Below are positions 1 to 8,024 of a stretch of 64,000 nt of DNA, piece by piece. The notes under the pieces were generated by a model. The model worked only from the letters and a program-made list of their open reading frames with translations, did no database searches and had not been told where the DNA came from. The position numbers and the translations under genes were made by a program. Source of the DNA: an uncultured Sulfuricurvum sp. (lineage in GTDB: Bacteria; Campylobacterota; Campylobacteria; Campylobacterales; Sulfurimonadaceae); NCBI RefSeq assembly GCF_937936435.1, contig NZ_CALDDG010000037.1, positions 1 through 64,000 of the forward strand. The letters run 5' to 3'. Position 1 is the first letter of the stretch; every line of letters starts with the position of its first letter.

Positions 1-382
1 CACGTTTTTCAAGTTGAGTCGCAACGTTTTCTGCAACCAATTGTGCAGAAGCTTGTGCTTTTTTCTCTTCTTTGATGTTAACTGCTACCGGTTTACCGAT
101 AAGGTTTTGAAGAGATTCTTTGATTTTTTCAATGTCAGAACCTTTCTTACCGATGATGATACCCGGGCGAGCCGCAATGATTGTAACGCGAAGACGTTTC
201 GCAGTACGCTCGATAACGATATTGCTCACACCTGCATAGTAGAGTTCTTTTTTCAAATATGTACGGATTTTATGATCTTCGCCCAATGAAACCGCAGCCG
301 TTTTGAAGTTAGGGAACCAGCGTGATTCCCAGTTGCGGTTGATACCGAGACGAAGTCCGATAGGATTAACTTTATGACCCAT
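1..382 (-). CDS. rpsC: 30S ribosomal protein S3, C-terminus off the window
   Basis: S3 binds 16S rRNA in the head of the small subunit and helps form the mRNA entry channel. About 127 N-terminal residues are visible, beginning MGHKVNPIGLRLG, the family signature, followed by the KH-type RNA-binding motif IIGKKGSDIE. The start is at 382, two bases after the rplV stop, inside the S10 operon. The gene is cut by the window edge at position 1, not broken. Identification is secure from sequence and gene order. Confidence 0.97.
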   Translation of the reverse strand, partial: MGHKVNPIGLRLGINRNWESRWFPNFKTAAVSLGEDHKIRTYLKKELYYAGVSNIVIERTAKRLRVTIIAARPGIIIGKKGSDIEKIKESLQNLIGKPVAVNIKEEKKAQASAQLVAENVATQLEKR

Positions 383-384
383 AA

Positions 385-702
385 TTATTTACCCTCTACT
401 TCTACCAAAATGTGTGCTGTCGGCTTGCGGATTCCAGAAGCGGTACCACGTGCACGTTGAGTGAAACGTTTAAGTACCGGACCGTTGTCCACGCGGCATG
501 ATGTGATAACACAATCTTCCGCTTCGTTGCCGCTGTTAGCAACTGCAGACGCAACCACTTTAGCGATGATTCTTGCCGCTTTATTCGGAGTAAACTCCAA
601 AGCAGCCAATGCTTGCTCAGCATTCATACCTTGAACTTCGCGAGCGATCAAACGAGACTTAGTCGGAGATACGCGAACGAATTTTAATAGTGCTCTTGCC
701 AT
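385..702 (-). CDS. rplV: 50S ribosomal protein L22
   Basis: L22 is a 23S rRNA-binding protein whose extended loop lines the peptide exit tunnel. The 105-residue product starts MARALLKFVRVSPTKSRL and keeps the family's C-terminal RGTASGIRKPTAHI segment, close to the usual 110 residues. It lies between rpsS and rpsC in the standard order, with a 9-base gap upstream and 2 bases downstream, so it is co-transcribed with the S10 operon. Nothing unusual is seen. Confidence 0.97.
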   Translation of the reverse strand: MARALLKFVRVSPTKSRLIAREVQGMNAEQALAALEFTPNKAARIIAKVVASAVANSGNEAEDCVITSCRVDNGPVLKRFTQRARGTASGIRKPTAHILVEVEGK

Positions 703-711
703 ATCTCTTCC

Positions 712-993
712 TTATTTCCCGATTTTCTTTTGTACAGAACCTTTATGGCCCTTAAATGTACGAGTTGGTGCGAATTCACCTAGTTTGTATCCGATGTGGT
801 TTTCCGTTACGAAAACCGGCACGAATTGACGGCCATTGTGAACGTTAAACGTCAATCCGATCATATCTGGCAAAATAACGCTGCGGCGTGACCAAGTTTT
901 GATTGGTTTGTTGCTTTTCGTCTCTTTGGCAGCAATCACTTTTTTCATAAGGTGTCCGTCAACAAACGGTCCTTTTTTTACTGATCTAGCCAT
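712..993 (-). CDS. rpsS: 30S ribosomal protein S19
   Basis: S19 sits in the head of the small subunit near S13 and the A-site finger. The 93-residue protein starts MARSVKKGPFVDGHLMKKV and contains the conserved TWSRRS and GHKLGEF-type segments (here IGYKLGEFAPTRTF). Length and composition are normal. It follows rplB by 2 bases and precedes rplV by 9 bases on the minus strand, as in most bacterial S10 operons. Confidence 0.97.
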   Translation of the reverse strand: MARSVKKGPFVDGHLMKKVIAAKETKSNKPIKTWSRRSVILPDMIGLTFNVHNGRQFVPVFVTENHIGYKLGEFAPTRTFKGHKGSVQKKIGK

Positions 994-995
994 GA

Positions 996-1841
996 TTAGC
1001 CTACCCTTTTAGCATTTGGTTTACGGCGAGTAATAATCAATTTATCACTTGCTTTCTTCTTACGTGTTTTAGCACCTTTAGTCGGTTTACCCCATGGAGT
1101 AACCGGGTGACGTCCTGAATTCGTTTTACCTTCACCACCACCATGCGGGTGATCGATAGGGTTCATCGCAGAACCACGCGTTTGAGGACGGATACCCATA
1201 TGACGTGTACGACCTGCTTTACCGAAAACAACGTTGATGTACTCTTCGTTACCTACAGTACCGACAGTTGCCATACATTCGCCGAGAACGTAACGCATTT
1301 CGCTTGACGGAAGACGAAGAGAAACATATTTCCCCTCACGACCCATGATTTGCGCAGATGTTCCTGCAGAACGAACGATTTGTCCGCCTTTACCAGGTTT
1401 TAGCTCGATATTGTGAACCGTTGTCCCCACAGGGATGTTCATCAATTTCATCGCGTTACCCGCTTTAATATCCAGACCGCTCTCTGCAGCAGAGATAACG
1501 TCACCGACTACCAAACCTTTTGGTTGGAGGATGTAACGTTTGTCACCGTCTACATAGTTGATGAGAGCGATACGGCAGTTACGATACGGATCGTACTCGA
1601 TTGCCGCAACCGTTCCGTTGATTCCGAACTTGTTACGTTTGAAATCGATAATACGGTAAAGCTTTTTAGCTCCCGCTTCTTTATGACGTGATGTGATACG
1701 ACCGTTGTTGTTACGACCCGCTGCTGCAGGAAGTTTTACCAACAATGAACGAACAGACGCTTTTGCCGTGATATCCGAGTTGTCAACGTTTGTATAAAAA
1801 CGTCGGCTCGGCGTAGTAGGTTTATAGGTTTTGATCGCCAT
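996..1841 (-). CDS. rplB: 50S ribosomal protein L2
   Basis: L2 is an rRNA-binding protein of the large subunit needed for subunit association and peptidyl transferase activity. The 281-residue protein starts MAIKTYKPTTPSRRF and carries the C-terminal signature NPIDHPHGGGEGKTNSG, including the histidine implicated in peptidyl transfer. It abuts rplW upstream by a single base and rpsS downstream by 2 bases. Full length; no anomalies. Confidence 0.98.
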   Translation of the reverse strand: MAIKTYKPTTPSRRFYTNVDNSDITAKASVRSLLVKLPAAAGRNNNGRITSRHKEAGAKKLYRIIDFKRNKFGINGTVAAIEYDPYRNCRIALINYVDGDKRYILQPKGLVVGDVISAAESGLDIKAGNAMKLMNIPVGTTVHNIELKPGKGGQIVRSAGTSAQIMGREGKYVSLRLPSSEMRYVLGECMATVGTVGNEEYINVVFGKAGRTRHMGIRPQTRGSAMNPIDHPHGGGEGKTNSGRHPVTPWGKPTKGAKTRKKKASDKLIITRRKPNAKRVG

Positions 1842-1842
1842 A

Positions 1843-2124
1843 TTACACCGCCAAACTATCGAGTTGTGCGCCTTCTGGCAATTTCACATAGAACTTTTTA
1901 AAGTCGTTTTGTTTGCCAGCAAGACCGCGGAAACGTTTTACTTTTCCGCTTTGGTTCAAAGAGTTAACACGAGCCGGAACAATTCCGAAATACTCTCTGA
2001 ACACCTCTTTAAGAGCGTTCTTTGTCATACGTGGAGACGTTTGAACAACGATTACACCCTCTTCTTGAAGACCAAGGGTCTTCTCTGTATACAGGATTGA
2101 TTTGATATCAGTAATATCTGCCAT
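1843..2124 (-). CDS. rplW: 50S ribosomal protein L23
   Basis: L23 lies at the exit of the peptide tunnel and docks SRP and trigger factor. The 93-residue product starts MADITDIKSILYTEKTLGLQ and keeps the basic C-terminal half of the family. It is tightly packed between rplD (1-base gap) and rplB (1-base gap). Sequence similarity is looser than for L2 or S19, as is normal for L23, but gene order makes the call firm. Confidence 0.95.
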   Translation of the reverse strand: MADITDIKSILYTEKTLGLQEEGVIVVQTSPRMTKNALKEVFREYFGIVPARVNSLNQSGKVKRFRGLAGKQNDFKKFYVKLPEGAQLDSLAV

Positions 2125-2125
2125 C

Positions 2126-2737
2126 TTAGCTCTCTTTAGTCAGATTTTCCCATACCGCTTTTTCGATAACTACCGAACGGTATGTCGCAGCCAAAAAGGC
2201 GTTGAGTTCATTTTCTTCTACAACATAGGTAGAAGCAATGTTGCGGAATGCAAGATAGGTATTCTCATCGAGAATCTTTTTCACCAACAATGCATCGCGT
2301 ACGTTCAATTTGTCGAACAATACTTTCGCATCTTTTGTTTTACCGCTTGGAACTTCGATCGTATCAACGATGAACAATTTCCCAGCTGTTGCCAAAGCAT
2401 CCAACGCACATTTAAGCGCCAGTTTCTTTTGCTTTTTATTGATTTTTTGATCGTAGTTACGACCAGTGTTCGGCCCGTGTGCAATCGCACCGCCAACAAA
2501 GATCGGTGAACGACGTGAACCGGCACGTGCGCCACCTTTACCTTTTTGAGCCCATGGTTTTTTACCACCACCGCTAATCATCGATCTTGTTTTAGACGAT
2601 GCAGTATCCGCACGAAGACTCGCTTGATACGATTTAACGTACAAGTAGAGGTTATGTGGGTTGATACCGCTAAAGCTCTCTGGCAATGCTGCTTCTGAGG
2701 CTTTTTCGAATTTTTCGTTCAGTACAATCGCGCTCAT
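2126..2737 (-). CDS. rplD: 50S ribosomal protein L4
   Basis: L4 binds 23S rRNA and its loop reaches the exit tunnel; in E. coli it also represses its own operon. The 203-residue protein contains the basic loop KPWAQKGKGGARAGSRRSP, diagnostic for the L4 family. Its start overlaps the last base of rplC. Whether L4 autoregulates here is not visible; the operon leader is short, with only a 5-bp hairpin around 3661-3675. Confidence 0.97.
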   Translation of the reverse strand: MSAIVLNEKFEKASEAALPESFSGINPHNLYLYVKSYQASLRADTASSKTRSMISGGGKKPWAQKGKGGARAGSRRSPIFVGGAIAHGPNTGRNYDQKINKKQKKLALKCALDALATAGKLFIVDTIEVPSGKTKDAKVLFDKLNVRDALLVKKILDENTYLAFRNIASTYVVEENELNAFLAATYRSVVIEKAVWENLTKES

Positions 2738-3318
2738 TATTTAACAACCTTTACTCGACCTAGTGCACCGTTAGCGCCAGGGATTGAACCCACGACAACC
2801 AATACACCGTTTTCTGCGTCGTATGACATTACTTCATTTTTAACAGTAACTTGTTCGTTACCGTATTGACCTGACATTTTGCGCCCTTTTTGGACTTTAC
2901 CCGGCCATTCACGGTTACCGATCGAACCGCTTGTACGGTGGAAACGGTGACCATGTGCGCCAGGTCCACCAGCAAAATTCCAGCGTTTCATAACACCGGT
3001 AAAACCGCGACCTTTTGTATTGAAAGACGCTTTAACTGTTTGTGCATTTGCCAAAGGAGCCATATCCAAATCACCCGCTTCAGTGTTAGCAACCGCCAAC
3101 GTAGCGAATTTATTGAATTCAGCAGAAAGATTATATTTCTTTTGTTGACCTTCAATCGATTTGTTTTTTGCTTTACCTTCGCTGTATGCAACCAACGCTG
3201 TTCCGTCGTTCACTTCGCAAACTTTGATCTCTTTTACTTTTAAAAGAGTTACCACTTTACTCGGAACGCTAATCGTTCGGCTCATGCCGATTTTTTCTAC
3301 AATGTATTCCACACCCAC
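2737..3318 (-). CDS. rplC: 50S ribosomal protein L3
   Basis: L3 is an early-assembly large-subunit protein near the peptidyl transferase centre. The 193-residue product contains the L3 signature around FAGGPGAHGHRFHRTSGSIG and the MSGQYGNEQVTVKN segment. It is somewhat shorter than the roughly 205-210 residues common elsewhere. It lies 3 bases after rpsJ and shares one base with rplD, second in the S10 operon. Confidence 0.97.
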   Translation of the reverse strand: MGVEYIVEKIGMSRTISVPSKVVTLLKVKEIKVCEVNDGTALVAYSEGKAKNKSIEGQQKKYNLSAEFNKFATLAVANTEAGDLDMAPLANAQTVKASFNTKGRGFTGVMKRWNFAGGPGAHGHRFHRTSGSIGNREWPGKVQKGRKMSGQYGNEQVTVKNEVMSYDAENGVLVVVGSIPGANGALGRVKVVK

Positions 3319-3321
3319 TCC

Positions 3322-3633
3322 TTACTTGTCCATAGAGCGAACTTCTACGTCCACTTCCGGAGCCAAGTCAAGCTTCATCAACGAATCAACAGTATCCGGC
3401 GTAGCCGATACGATATCGATCAAACGTGCGTGCATACGGATCTCAAATTGCTCACGAGAGTCTTTATTGACGTGCGGAGATTTAAGAACCGTATATTTAC
3501 GAATCTTGGTTGGCAAAGGGATCGGTCCGCGGATTTCCGCACCCGTTCGCTTTACAGCTTCAACAATAGAGGCAACTGAACGATCAAGTACACGATGATC
3601 GTATGCTCTAAGTTTCAAACGAATTTTTTCCAT
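3322..3633 (-). CDS. rpsJ: 30S ribosomal protein S10
   Basis: S10 is a small-subunit head protein that also acts as NusE in transcription antitermination. The 103-residue protein starts MEKIRLKLRAYDHRVLD and contains the conserved GPIPLPTKIRKYTVLKSPHV block. It is the first gene of the operon; the leader between it and the promoter at 3691-3719 is about 55 bases. Nothing unusual is seen. Confidence 0.98.
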   Translation of the reverse strand: MEKIRLKLRAYDHRVLDRSVASIVEAVKRTGAEIRGPIPLPTKIRKYTVLKSPHVNKDSREQFEIRMHARLIDIVSATPDTVDSLMKLDLAPEVDVEVRSMDK

Positions 3634-3690
3634 AATGTTTTCCTTAGATAAAGAACTCGTCAGTCAATGCTGACTATATAAGGCGGCGAA

Positions 3691-3719
3691 ATTATACTGA
3701 GATACCTCTCTAGGGTCAA
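3691..3719 (-). promoter_or_regulatory. sigma-70 promoter of the S10 ribosomal operon
   Basis: On the minus strand TTGACC (3719-3714) is followed by exactly 17 bases and TATAAT (3696-3691). This is a near-consensus sigma-70 promoter, stronger in its -35 box than most Campylobacterota promoters. It directs transcription into rpsJ. The expected start is near 3684, giving a leader of about 50 bases with a small hairpin (AGTCA/TGACT) at 3662-3675. Confidence 0.85.
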
Positions 3720-3759
3720 GGATTTTAGGGGTAAAAAATGGATATTTATGTAATTTTAC

Positions 3760-3776
3760 TTCCTTTTTAAAAGGAA
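3760..3776. repeat. 17-base perfect inverted repeat upstream of the ATPase gene
   Basis: TTCCTTTT, one T, then AAAAGGAA form a perfect 8-bp inverted repeat 17 bases before the ATG at 3794. It lies between the divergent S10 operon and the ATPase gene. It could be an operator or a weak terminator-like hairpin; the arms are low in GC and no T-run follows. Confidence 0.45.
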
Positions 3777-3793
3777 ATAATAGATTTTAAGGT

Positions 3794-4882
3794 ATGATTC
3801 TAGACATGAACACTTTATTAGACGAGTATTATCGGTACGATTTACACAATCCCGGTTTTATAGAACGTAAGCAAACAATCAGTGAGGAGCATACCCTCGT
3901 TTGCGGCATCGCCCAATCCGGGAAAAGCTCTCTGATCAAACACTATCTGCTCGGCCATAAAAAAGCGACCTATCTCTACCTCGACTGCCGCGACGTGCGG
4001 TTGAACATCGATGAACTCAACCGTGCCCTGGAACCCTTCTGCCGGGAAAACAAAATCGCCATACTCGCACTCGACAATTATCGGGAAGAGATCGCTCTGT
4101 TTGAACTGGGGCAGATCCTTCTGACGAGCGAGATTTCCTTTGAGACCCCTTTCCAGACCCTGCGTCTGGATTTGCTCGATTATGAAGAATTCCTGGCTTT
4201 TGAAAACAAATACGACGACACCGCGCTCAACCATTTCTTTCAGCTCGGCGGATTTCCGGCCATGCACCGTATCCCGAGCGAAGAGCGGCTCTTGTATCTG
4301 CAAAAAATCCTAACACGTGCGCTGGAGCCGATCGAGTTCTCCATCCTGATGCAAGCGTCCAAGATGGTGACCCAAAAAGTCTCCGCATTCAATCTCTATG
4401 AACGGCTCAAAGGGGAACGAAAGATTTCCAAAGACAAACTCTATCTTCATCTTCAATCCCTATATGACCGAGGCTATCTCAAATCACTGGATAAGTTCAA
4501 TCACCCCAGTGCCGTCAAGAAACTCTATCTGTGTGATATTGCCATCAAACAGGCGTTGACGCTGCAAAAACATTTCGGACGGGTATTTGAAAATCTGGTC
4601 TTTTCCGAACTCGATAAACACGGCGTCGAATGTTATTATGATGAGGGGATCGATTTTTATCTGCCGAGCAAGGCTCAAATCGTTCTGGCATCTCCGTTTG
4701 CCAATGAACATGCCCTCTTTAAAAAAGTAGAGGCACTGGAAGCGTTTATCGTCTCGAATCGTGTCAGGGAAGTAATCGCCGTAACAATGAATCTGGAGAG
4801 TACCCTTTCGCATCCGATATCGCGGATCGAGATGATCCCTTTCGCCCAATGGGCACTAGCTGATCAGGAGGAGACGACATGA
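3794..4882 (+). CDS. AAA ATPase, AAA_14/DUF4143 type
   Basis: A predicted ATP-binding protein of unknown role. A Walker A motif, GIAQSGKSS, lies about residues 38-46, and a hydrophobic strand ending in Asp (IAILALDNY) is the likely, somewhat degenerate Walker B. The later block DYEEFLAFE with QLGGFPAMH resembles the C-terminal part of AAA_14/DUF4143 proteins. The start is uncertain: ATG 3794 has only a close AAGG, and ATG 3806 lies 7 bases after a TATGAT box (3793-3798), so a leaderless start at 3806 is possible. Its end overlaps rnhB by 4 bases, suggesting co-transcription. Confidence 0.7.
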   Translation: MILDMNTLLDEYYRYDLHNPGFIERKQTISEEHTLVCGIAQSGKSSLIKHYLLGHKKATYLYLDCRDVRLNIDELNRALEPFCRENKIAILALDNYREEIALFELGQILLTSEISFETPFQTLRLDLLDYEEFLAFENKYDDTALNHFFQLGGFPAMHRIPSEERLLYLQKILTRALEPIEFSILMQASKMVTQKVSAFNLYERLKGERKISKDKLYLHLQSLYDRGYLKSLDKFNHPSAVKKLYLCDIAIKQALTLQKHFGRVFENLVFSELDKHGVECYYDEGIDFYLPSKAQIVLASPFANEHALFKKVEALEAFIVSNRVREVIAVTMNLESTLSHPISRIEMIPFAQWALADQEETT

Positions 4883-5430
4883 TGAATTTATGCGGAATCG
4901 ATGAAGCCGGACGGGGGCCGCTGGCCGGACCTTTGTATATCGCGGGAGTGATCCTGAACGAGCCGATTGCGGGGCTGGGAGATTCGAAGAAACTAAGCGA
5001 GAAAAAACGGGAAGCCCTTTTCGACGAGATTCAAGCCAAAAGTCGGTTTCATATCAGTCGTTTCGATGCGGCACAGATCGATAAGTTAGGAATTTCGGCC
5101 TGCCTTGCGGCTGGACTGAGAGAGATCATGAGTATGATCGGTGAAGCCGATTATCTGTACGATGGCAACTCCACGTTCGGTGTCAGCGGTTTGAGAACAC
5201 TGGTCAAAGCCGATGCGACCATTCCCGAAGTCAGTGCCGCTTCAATCCTCGCCAAAGTCTCGCGAGATCGGGAAATGGTCGAACTCGCACTCTTCTATCC
5301 CCAATACGGCTTTGAGGGGCACAAAGGGTACGGCAGTGCCGCCCATATCGAAGCGATCCGCCGATACGGGCATTGTGAAATCCATCGAAAAACATTTAAA
5401 CTTAAAGCGCTTCAACCTACCCTTTTCTAA
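4879..5430 (+). CDS. rnhB: ribonuclease HII
   Basis: Cleaves the RNA strand of RNA-DNA hybrids and removes single ribonucleotides from DNA. The 183-residue protein opens with GIDEAGRGPLAGPL, holding the first catalytic Asp and Glu. Further conserved parts are LGDSKKLSEKKR, the later acidic strand and HKGYGSAAHIEAI. AGGAGG at 4866-4871 supports the ATG at 4879; an in-frame ATG at 4882 is the alternative. Translationally coupled to the upstream ATPase through a 4-base overlap. Confidence 0.95.
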   Translation: MMNLCGIDEAGRGPLAGPLYIAGVILNEPIAGLGDSKKLSEKKREALFDEIQAKSRFHISRFDAAQIDKLGISACLAAGLREIMSMIGEADYLYDGNSTFGVSGLRTLVKADATIPEVSAASILAKVSRDREMVELALFYPQYGFEGHKGYGSAAHIEAIRRYGHCEIHRKTFKLKALQPTLF

Positions 5431-5451
5431 ACTCAATACCCCTTTGCTAAT

Positions 5452-5468
5452 TGTCAAAAAAGTGTCAA
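5452..5468 (+). promoter_or_regulatory. direct repeat TGTCAA x2, possible response-regulator operator
   Basis: TGTCAA occurs at 5452-5457 and again at 5463-5468, spaced 11 bases, about one helical turn. OmpR-family regulators usually bind two half-sites with this spacing. The same word appears inverted as TTGACA, the -35 box at 5487-5492. The operon downstream encodes an OmpR-type regulator at 8017, so autoregulation is a natural guess. No binding data can be inferred beyond the pattern. Confidence 0.4.
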
Positions 5469-5486
5469 GAGAGTTCTAAAGAGCTA

Positions 5487-5515
5487 TTGACACCTTTCTC
5501 CTAAACTGTGATTAT
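5487..5515 (+). promoter_or_regulatory. sigma-70 promoter of the cytochrome operon
   Basis: TTGACA (5487-5492), a 17-base spacer and GATTAT (5510-5515) form a good sigma-70 promoter 20 bases before the first gene. Transcription would start near 5522, with AGGAGG at 5524-5529 just inside the transcript. The -35 box is the inverted partner of the TGTCAA repeat upstream, so a repressor or activator could overlap it. Confidence 0.65.
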
Positions 5516-5535
5516 CAAAACACAGGAGGCAGGTT

Positions 5536-5943
5536 ATGAAATACCTCGCAATTGTCTTTATGTTCTCGATGTCGCTTATGGCGGCAACGAGCGAAGTCGT
5601 TCAATATATGAAAGAACTTGAAACTACGGCAAAAGCCGAAAATCGCGCTTTTAACGGATTTGACGCCGCTCGTGGCAAAGAGATCTTTACCTCTACCCAT
5701 ACCGGAAAACAGGGGAAACCGATGGCTTGCACCAGCTGCCATACCCTAAATCTGTCCAATCCCGGGAAAAACGCTCTCACCGGAAAAGTCATCGATCCGC
5801 TCTCACCGCGTGCAAATCCGCAACGTCTTACCAGCACCAAAGAGGTGACGAAATGGCTGCGACGCAACTTCGTCGATGTCTATAATAGAGAAGGGACGGC
5901 TCAAGAAAAAGGGGATGTACTCGCGTACATCATGAAAAACTAA
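5536..5943 (+). CDS. SHP-like monoheme cytochrome c (DUF1924)
   Basis: A secreted c-type cytochrome. A signal peptide (about residues 1-17, ending MAAT) precedes one heme motif, CTSCH at residues 64-68. The sequence around it and the C-terminal KWLRRNFVDVYNREGT resemble the DUF1924 family, which includes sphaeroides heme protein (SHP), a cytochrome with an unusual sixth heme ligand that can bind oxygen or NO. It is first in an operon with a diheme cytochrome and a cytochrome b, the gene order known for SHP/DHC/Cytb clusters. The physiological substrate is unknown. The strong promoter and AGGAGG fix the start. Confidence 0.8.
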   Translation: MKYLAIVFMFSMSLMAATSEVVQYMKELETTAKAENRAFNGFDAARGKEIFTSTHTGKQGKPMACTSCHTLNLSNPGKNALTGKVIDPLSPRANPQRLTSTKEVTKWLRRNFVDVYNREGTAQEKGDVLAYIMKN

Positions 5944-5960
5944 AAAATAAAGGAATGACT

Positions 5961-6497
5961 ATGAAAACTGTATTAAACCTATCGGTAGCGGCTCTTGTAC
6001 TGGCGAGAAGTATTTATCTTTATGCCGGGGACGACTATGAAGAGCATGGGCATCATGTTTCTTCCGTTGCCGCAAAACCGATGACCCAGCGGGACAAATC
6101 AGCTATGGCGCTCTATACCAAAGAATGCGGGTCGTGCCATTTTGCCTATCAGCCCGAGTTTTTGCCTAAACGTTCGTGGGACAAGACAATGAATACGCTC
6201 GATAACCATTTCGGTACAAATGCGACACTTGATCCCGCCGATCACAAGACGATACAAGGCTATCTAACAACACATGCTTCCAAATCCGATCGTATGACGG
6301 GTATGGGGGGTGAAGTCGCTATCCGTATATCCGAAACGCCGAATTTCAAACGCGAGCACCGTGAAATACCTCAAAAAATGGTCACTCAGGCAGAAGTTAA
6401 AAGTTTTGCCAATTGCACGGCATGTCATACCAAAGCCGCCGGCGGGAGCTATCGGGAACGCGAAGTCCGTATTCCCAATTACGGCAGCTGGGAATAA
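5961..6497 (+). CDS. diheme cytochrome c (DHC)
   Basis: A secreted diheme cytochrome likely passing electrons between the membrane cytochrome b and the SHP-like cytochrome. It has a signal-like N-terminus and two heme motifs, CGSCH (residues 56-60) and CTACH (152-156), with the LPKRSW and LDPADH segments typical of DHC. ATG 5961 is preferred because AGGA at 5951-5954 is then well spaced; the in-frame ATG at 5955 touches it. It follows the SHP gene by 17 bases. Its C-terminal part is clearly related to the C-terminal half of the next gene. Confidence 0.85.
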   Translation: MKTVLNLSVAALVLARSIYLYAGDDYEEHGHHVSSVAAKPMTQRDKSAMALYTKECGSCHFAYQPEFLPKRSWDKTMNTLDNHFGTNATLDPADHKTIQGYLTTHASKSDRMTGMGGEVAIRISETPNFKREHREIPQKMVTQAEVKSFANCTACHTKAAGGSYREREVRIPNYGSWE

Positions 6498-6523
6498 AGG
6501 GCAAACCACAAAAGGAGATCATA

Positions 6524-7627
6524 ATGAAACGGATATATGTCTGGACACTTCCCACACGGTTATTCCACTGGCTGTTTGTTTTGCTGATACTCGGAGCATG
6601 GATCGCCTCTTTGGAAGATCGTTGGCTTTCATCGCATGCGACGATCGGCAGTGCTCTTGGCCTATTGCTCGTATTTCGTGTGGTATGGGGAATCATAGGA
6701 CCGAAATATTCCCGTTTCAGTGATTTTAATCTACGTCCGGATGCAGTGAAGGAATATCTGCTTACACTCTTTAACCCCTCTAAACATTATGCCGGTCATA
6801 ATCCTGCCGCCAGCTATGTGATGATCGCGATGCTCTCCACCGTGGCACTTGCCATCATTACGGGAATGCTGGCGTACGGTATTCAGGAAAACAGAGGGCT
6901 GTTGGCATTTATGCATACAGGGCTCTTTGCTGAGATGGATTGGTTCGGTGAAATACACGAGTTTTTTGTCAACCTTTTATGGGTGTTGATCGCGGCACAT
7001 GTCATGGGAGTATTGAGTGACAGAGTCTTGCATCAATCGGATCGTACCCTCAACTCGATGATCGACGGACATAAAAATGTTGACGGCGAGAATGCTGTAT
7101 TGACGGGACCGCAAAAGATAGTTGCACTCATAGGAATCGGCGGCACGATAGCTCTGCTCATTTATACGCTCAGTGTACCGAACAATCCGCTCACTGCCGG
7201 ATACAATCAAAAAATAGATTATGAAAAAGCCAATCCGGCTTTTGTAAACGAGTGCGGTTCATGCCATACCCTCTATCCTCCGACCCTTTTGCCCCAAGCA
7301 TCGTGGAGGAAACTCATGGGGGATTTATCAAATCATTTCGGAGACGATGCTTCGCTTGATCCTGCCGATCATGCGTCTATTTTAGCCTATTTACTCGCGC
7401 ATTCTGCCGAAAGCTCAACGCAGGAAATGTCGGTTAAGATGATGCAATCATTGCAAAATCGCGATATGATAGCAATTACCCAAACCCCGTTTTGGAAACG
7501 AACGCATAAAGATATTCCGGTTACGGTCTTTAAAAACGACACAGTCAAAAGTCGTGCCAACTGTAAAGCGTGTCATAACGATGTCGAACAGGGGATCATC
7601 GAAGACACCTCAATCAAACCTATATGA
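6524..7627 (+). CDS. cytochrome b561 fused to a diheme cytochrome c domain
   Basis: A 367-residue fusion. Residues 1 to about 215 are a four-helix b561-type cytochrome (TLPTRLFHWLFV, GLLLVFRVVWGIIGP, HEFFVNLLWVLIAAHVMG), with histidines for two b hemes. A fifth hydrophobic segment follows near 195-215. The remainder is a periplasmic DHC domain with CGSCH (244-248) and CKACH (347-351), repeating the LPQASW and LDPADH segments of the preceding gene. It probably oxidises quinol and hands electrons to the periplasmic cytochromes. ATG 6524 is chosen for AAGGAG at 6512-6517. The fusion plus a free DHC gene suggests domain duplication. Confidence 0.85.
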   Translation: MKRIYVWTLPTRLFHWLFVLLILGAWIASLEDRWLSSHATIGSALGLLLVFRVVWGIIGPKYSRFSDFNLRPDAVKEYLLTLFNPSKHYAGHNPAASYVMIAMLSTVALAIITGMLAYGIQENRGLLAFMHTGLFAEMDWFGEIHEFFVNLLWVLIAAHVMGVLSDRVLHQSDRTLNSMIDGHKNVDGENAVLTGPQKIVALIGIGGTIALLIYTLSVPNNPLTAGYNQKIDYEKANPAFVNECGSCHTLYPPTLLPQASWRKLMGDLSNHFGDDASLDPADHASILAYLLAHSAESSTQEMSVKMMQSLQNRDMIAITQTPFWKRTHKDIPVTVFKNDTVKSRANCKACHNDVEQGIIEDTSIKPI

Positions 7628-7640
7628 ATAAGGAGAAGAG

Positions 7641-8024
7641 ATGAAATGGTTTTTAATCTTGGCAACGGCTCTCTCCTTCGCCTTTGCCGATTCTTCTCAT
7701 CATAGTGACAGTTCCCGCTTTCCGATGGATTTGCACGATTTGAAACTGACGCCGCAACAGCATAAAGCCGTCGAAAATGCGATGAAAGAGTATCAGCACT
7801 CTTATCGCCGTTATCGTCGGCAGGACAATACGTTGCAAGAAGAGCTCAACACGATATTTTTAAACCCCCGATTTGATCAGGCACTCTATCAGGCCAAAAG
7901 TGTAGAAGCTGAACGCACAGCGATTGAAATACGTACACAGCTTTTTTCCCGATTGCACGCGATACTGACTCCGGAACAGCGGGAACGCTTTATTCACCAT
8001 CTGCAGGAGTGGGAAATTGAGTAA
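7641..8024 (+). CDS. Spy/CpxP-like periplasmic protein
   Basis: A 127-residue protein with a signal peptide (residues 1-16, ending AFA) and a helical body holding two LTxxQ-like motifs, LTPQQHKAV and LTPEQRERF, the hallmark of the Spy/CpxP family. Such proteins act as periplasmic chaperones or as inhibitors of a cognate sensor kinase. It lies directly before a response regulator, overlapping it by 8 bases, and the kinase follows, so a role in modulating that kinase is likely. The function itself is inferred. Confidence 0.7.
   Translation: MKWFLILATALSFAFADSSHHSDSSRFPMDLHDLKLTPQQHKAVENAMKEYQHSYRRYRRQDNTLQEELNTIFLNPRFDQALYQAKSVEAERTAIEIRTQLFSRLHAILTPEQRERFIHHLQEWEIE

Noticed and set aside
14..3243. 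Plus-strand open frames across the ribosomal protein genes
   Set aside because: They are antisense to highly conserved ribosomal genes, have no family resemblance and no ribosome sites; they are by-products of codon bias.
6413..6523. Longer N-terminus for the cytochrome b gene
   Set aside because: It would overlap the diheme cytochrome gene by 85 bases and lacks a ribosome site; AAGGAG at 6512-6517 fits ATG 6524.
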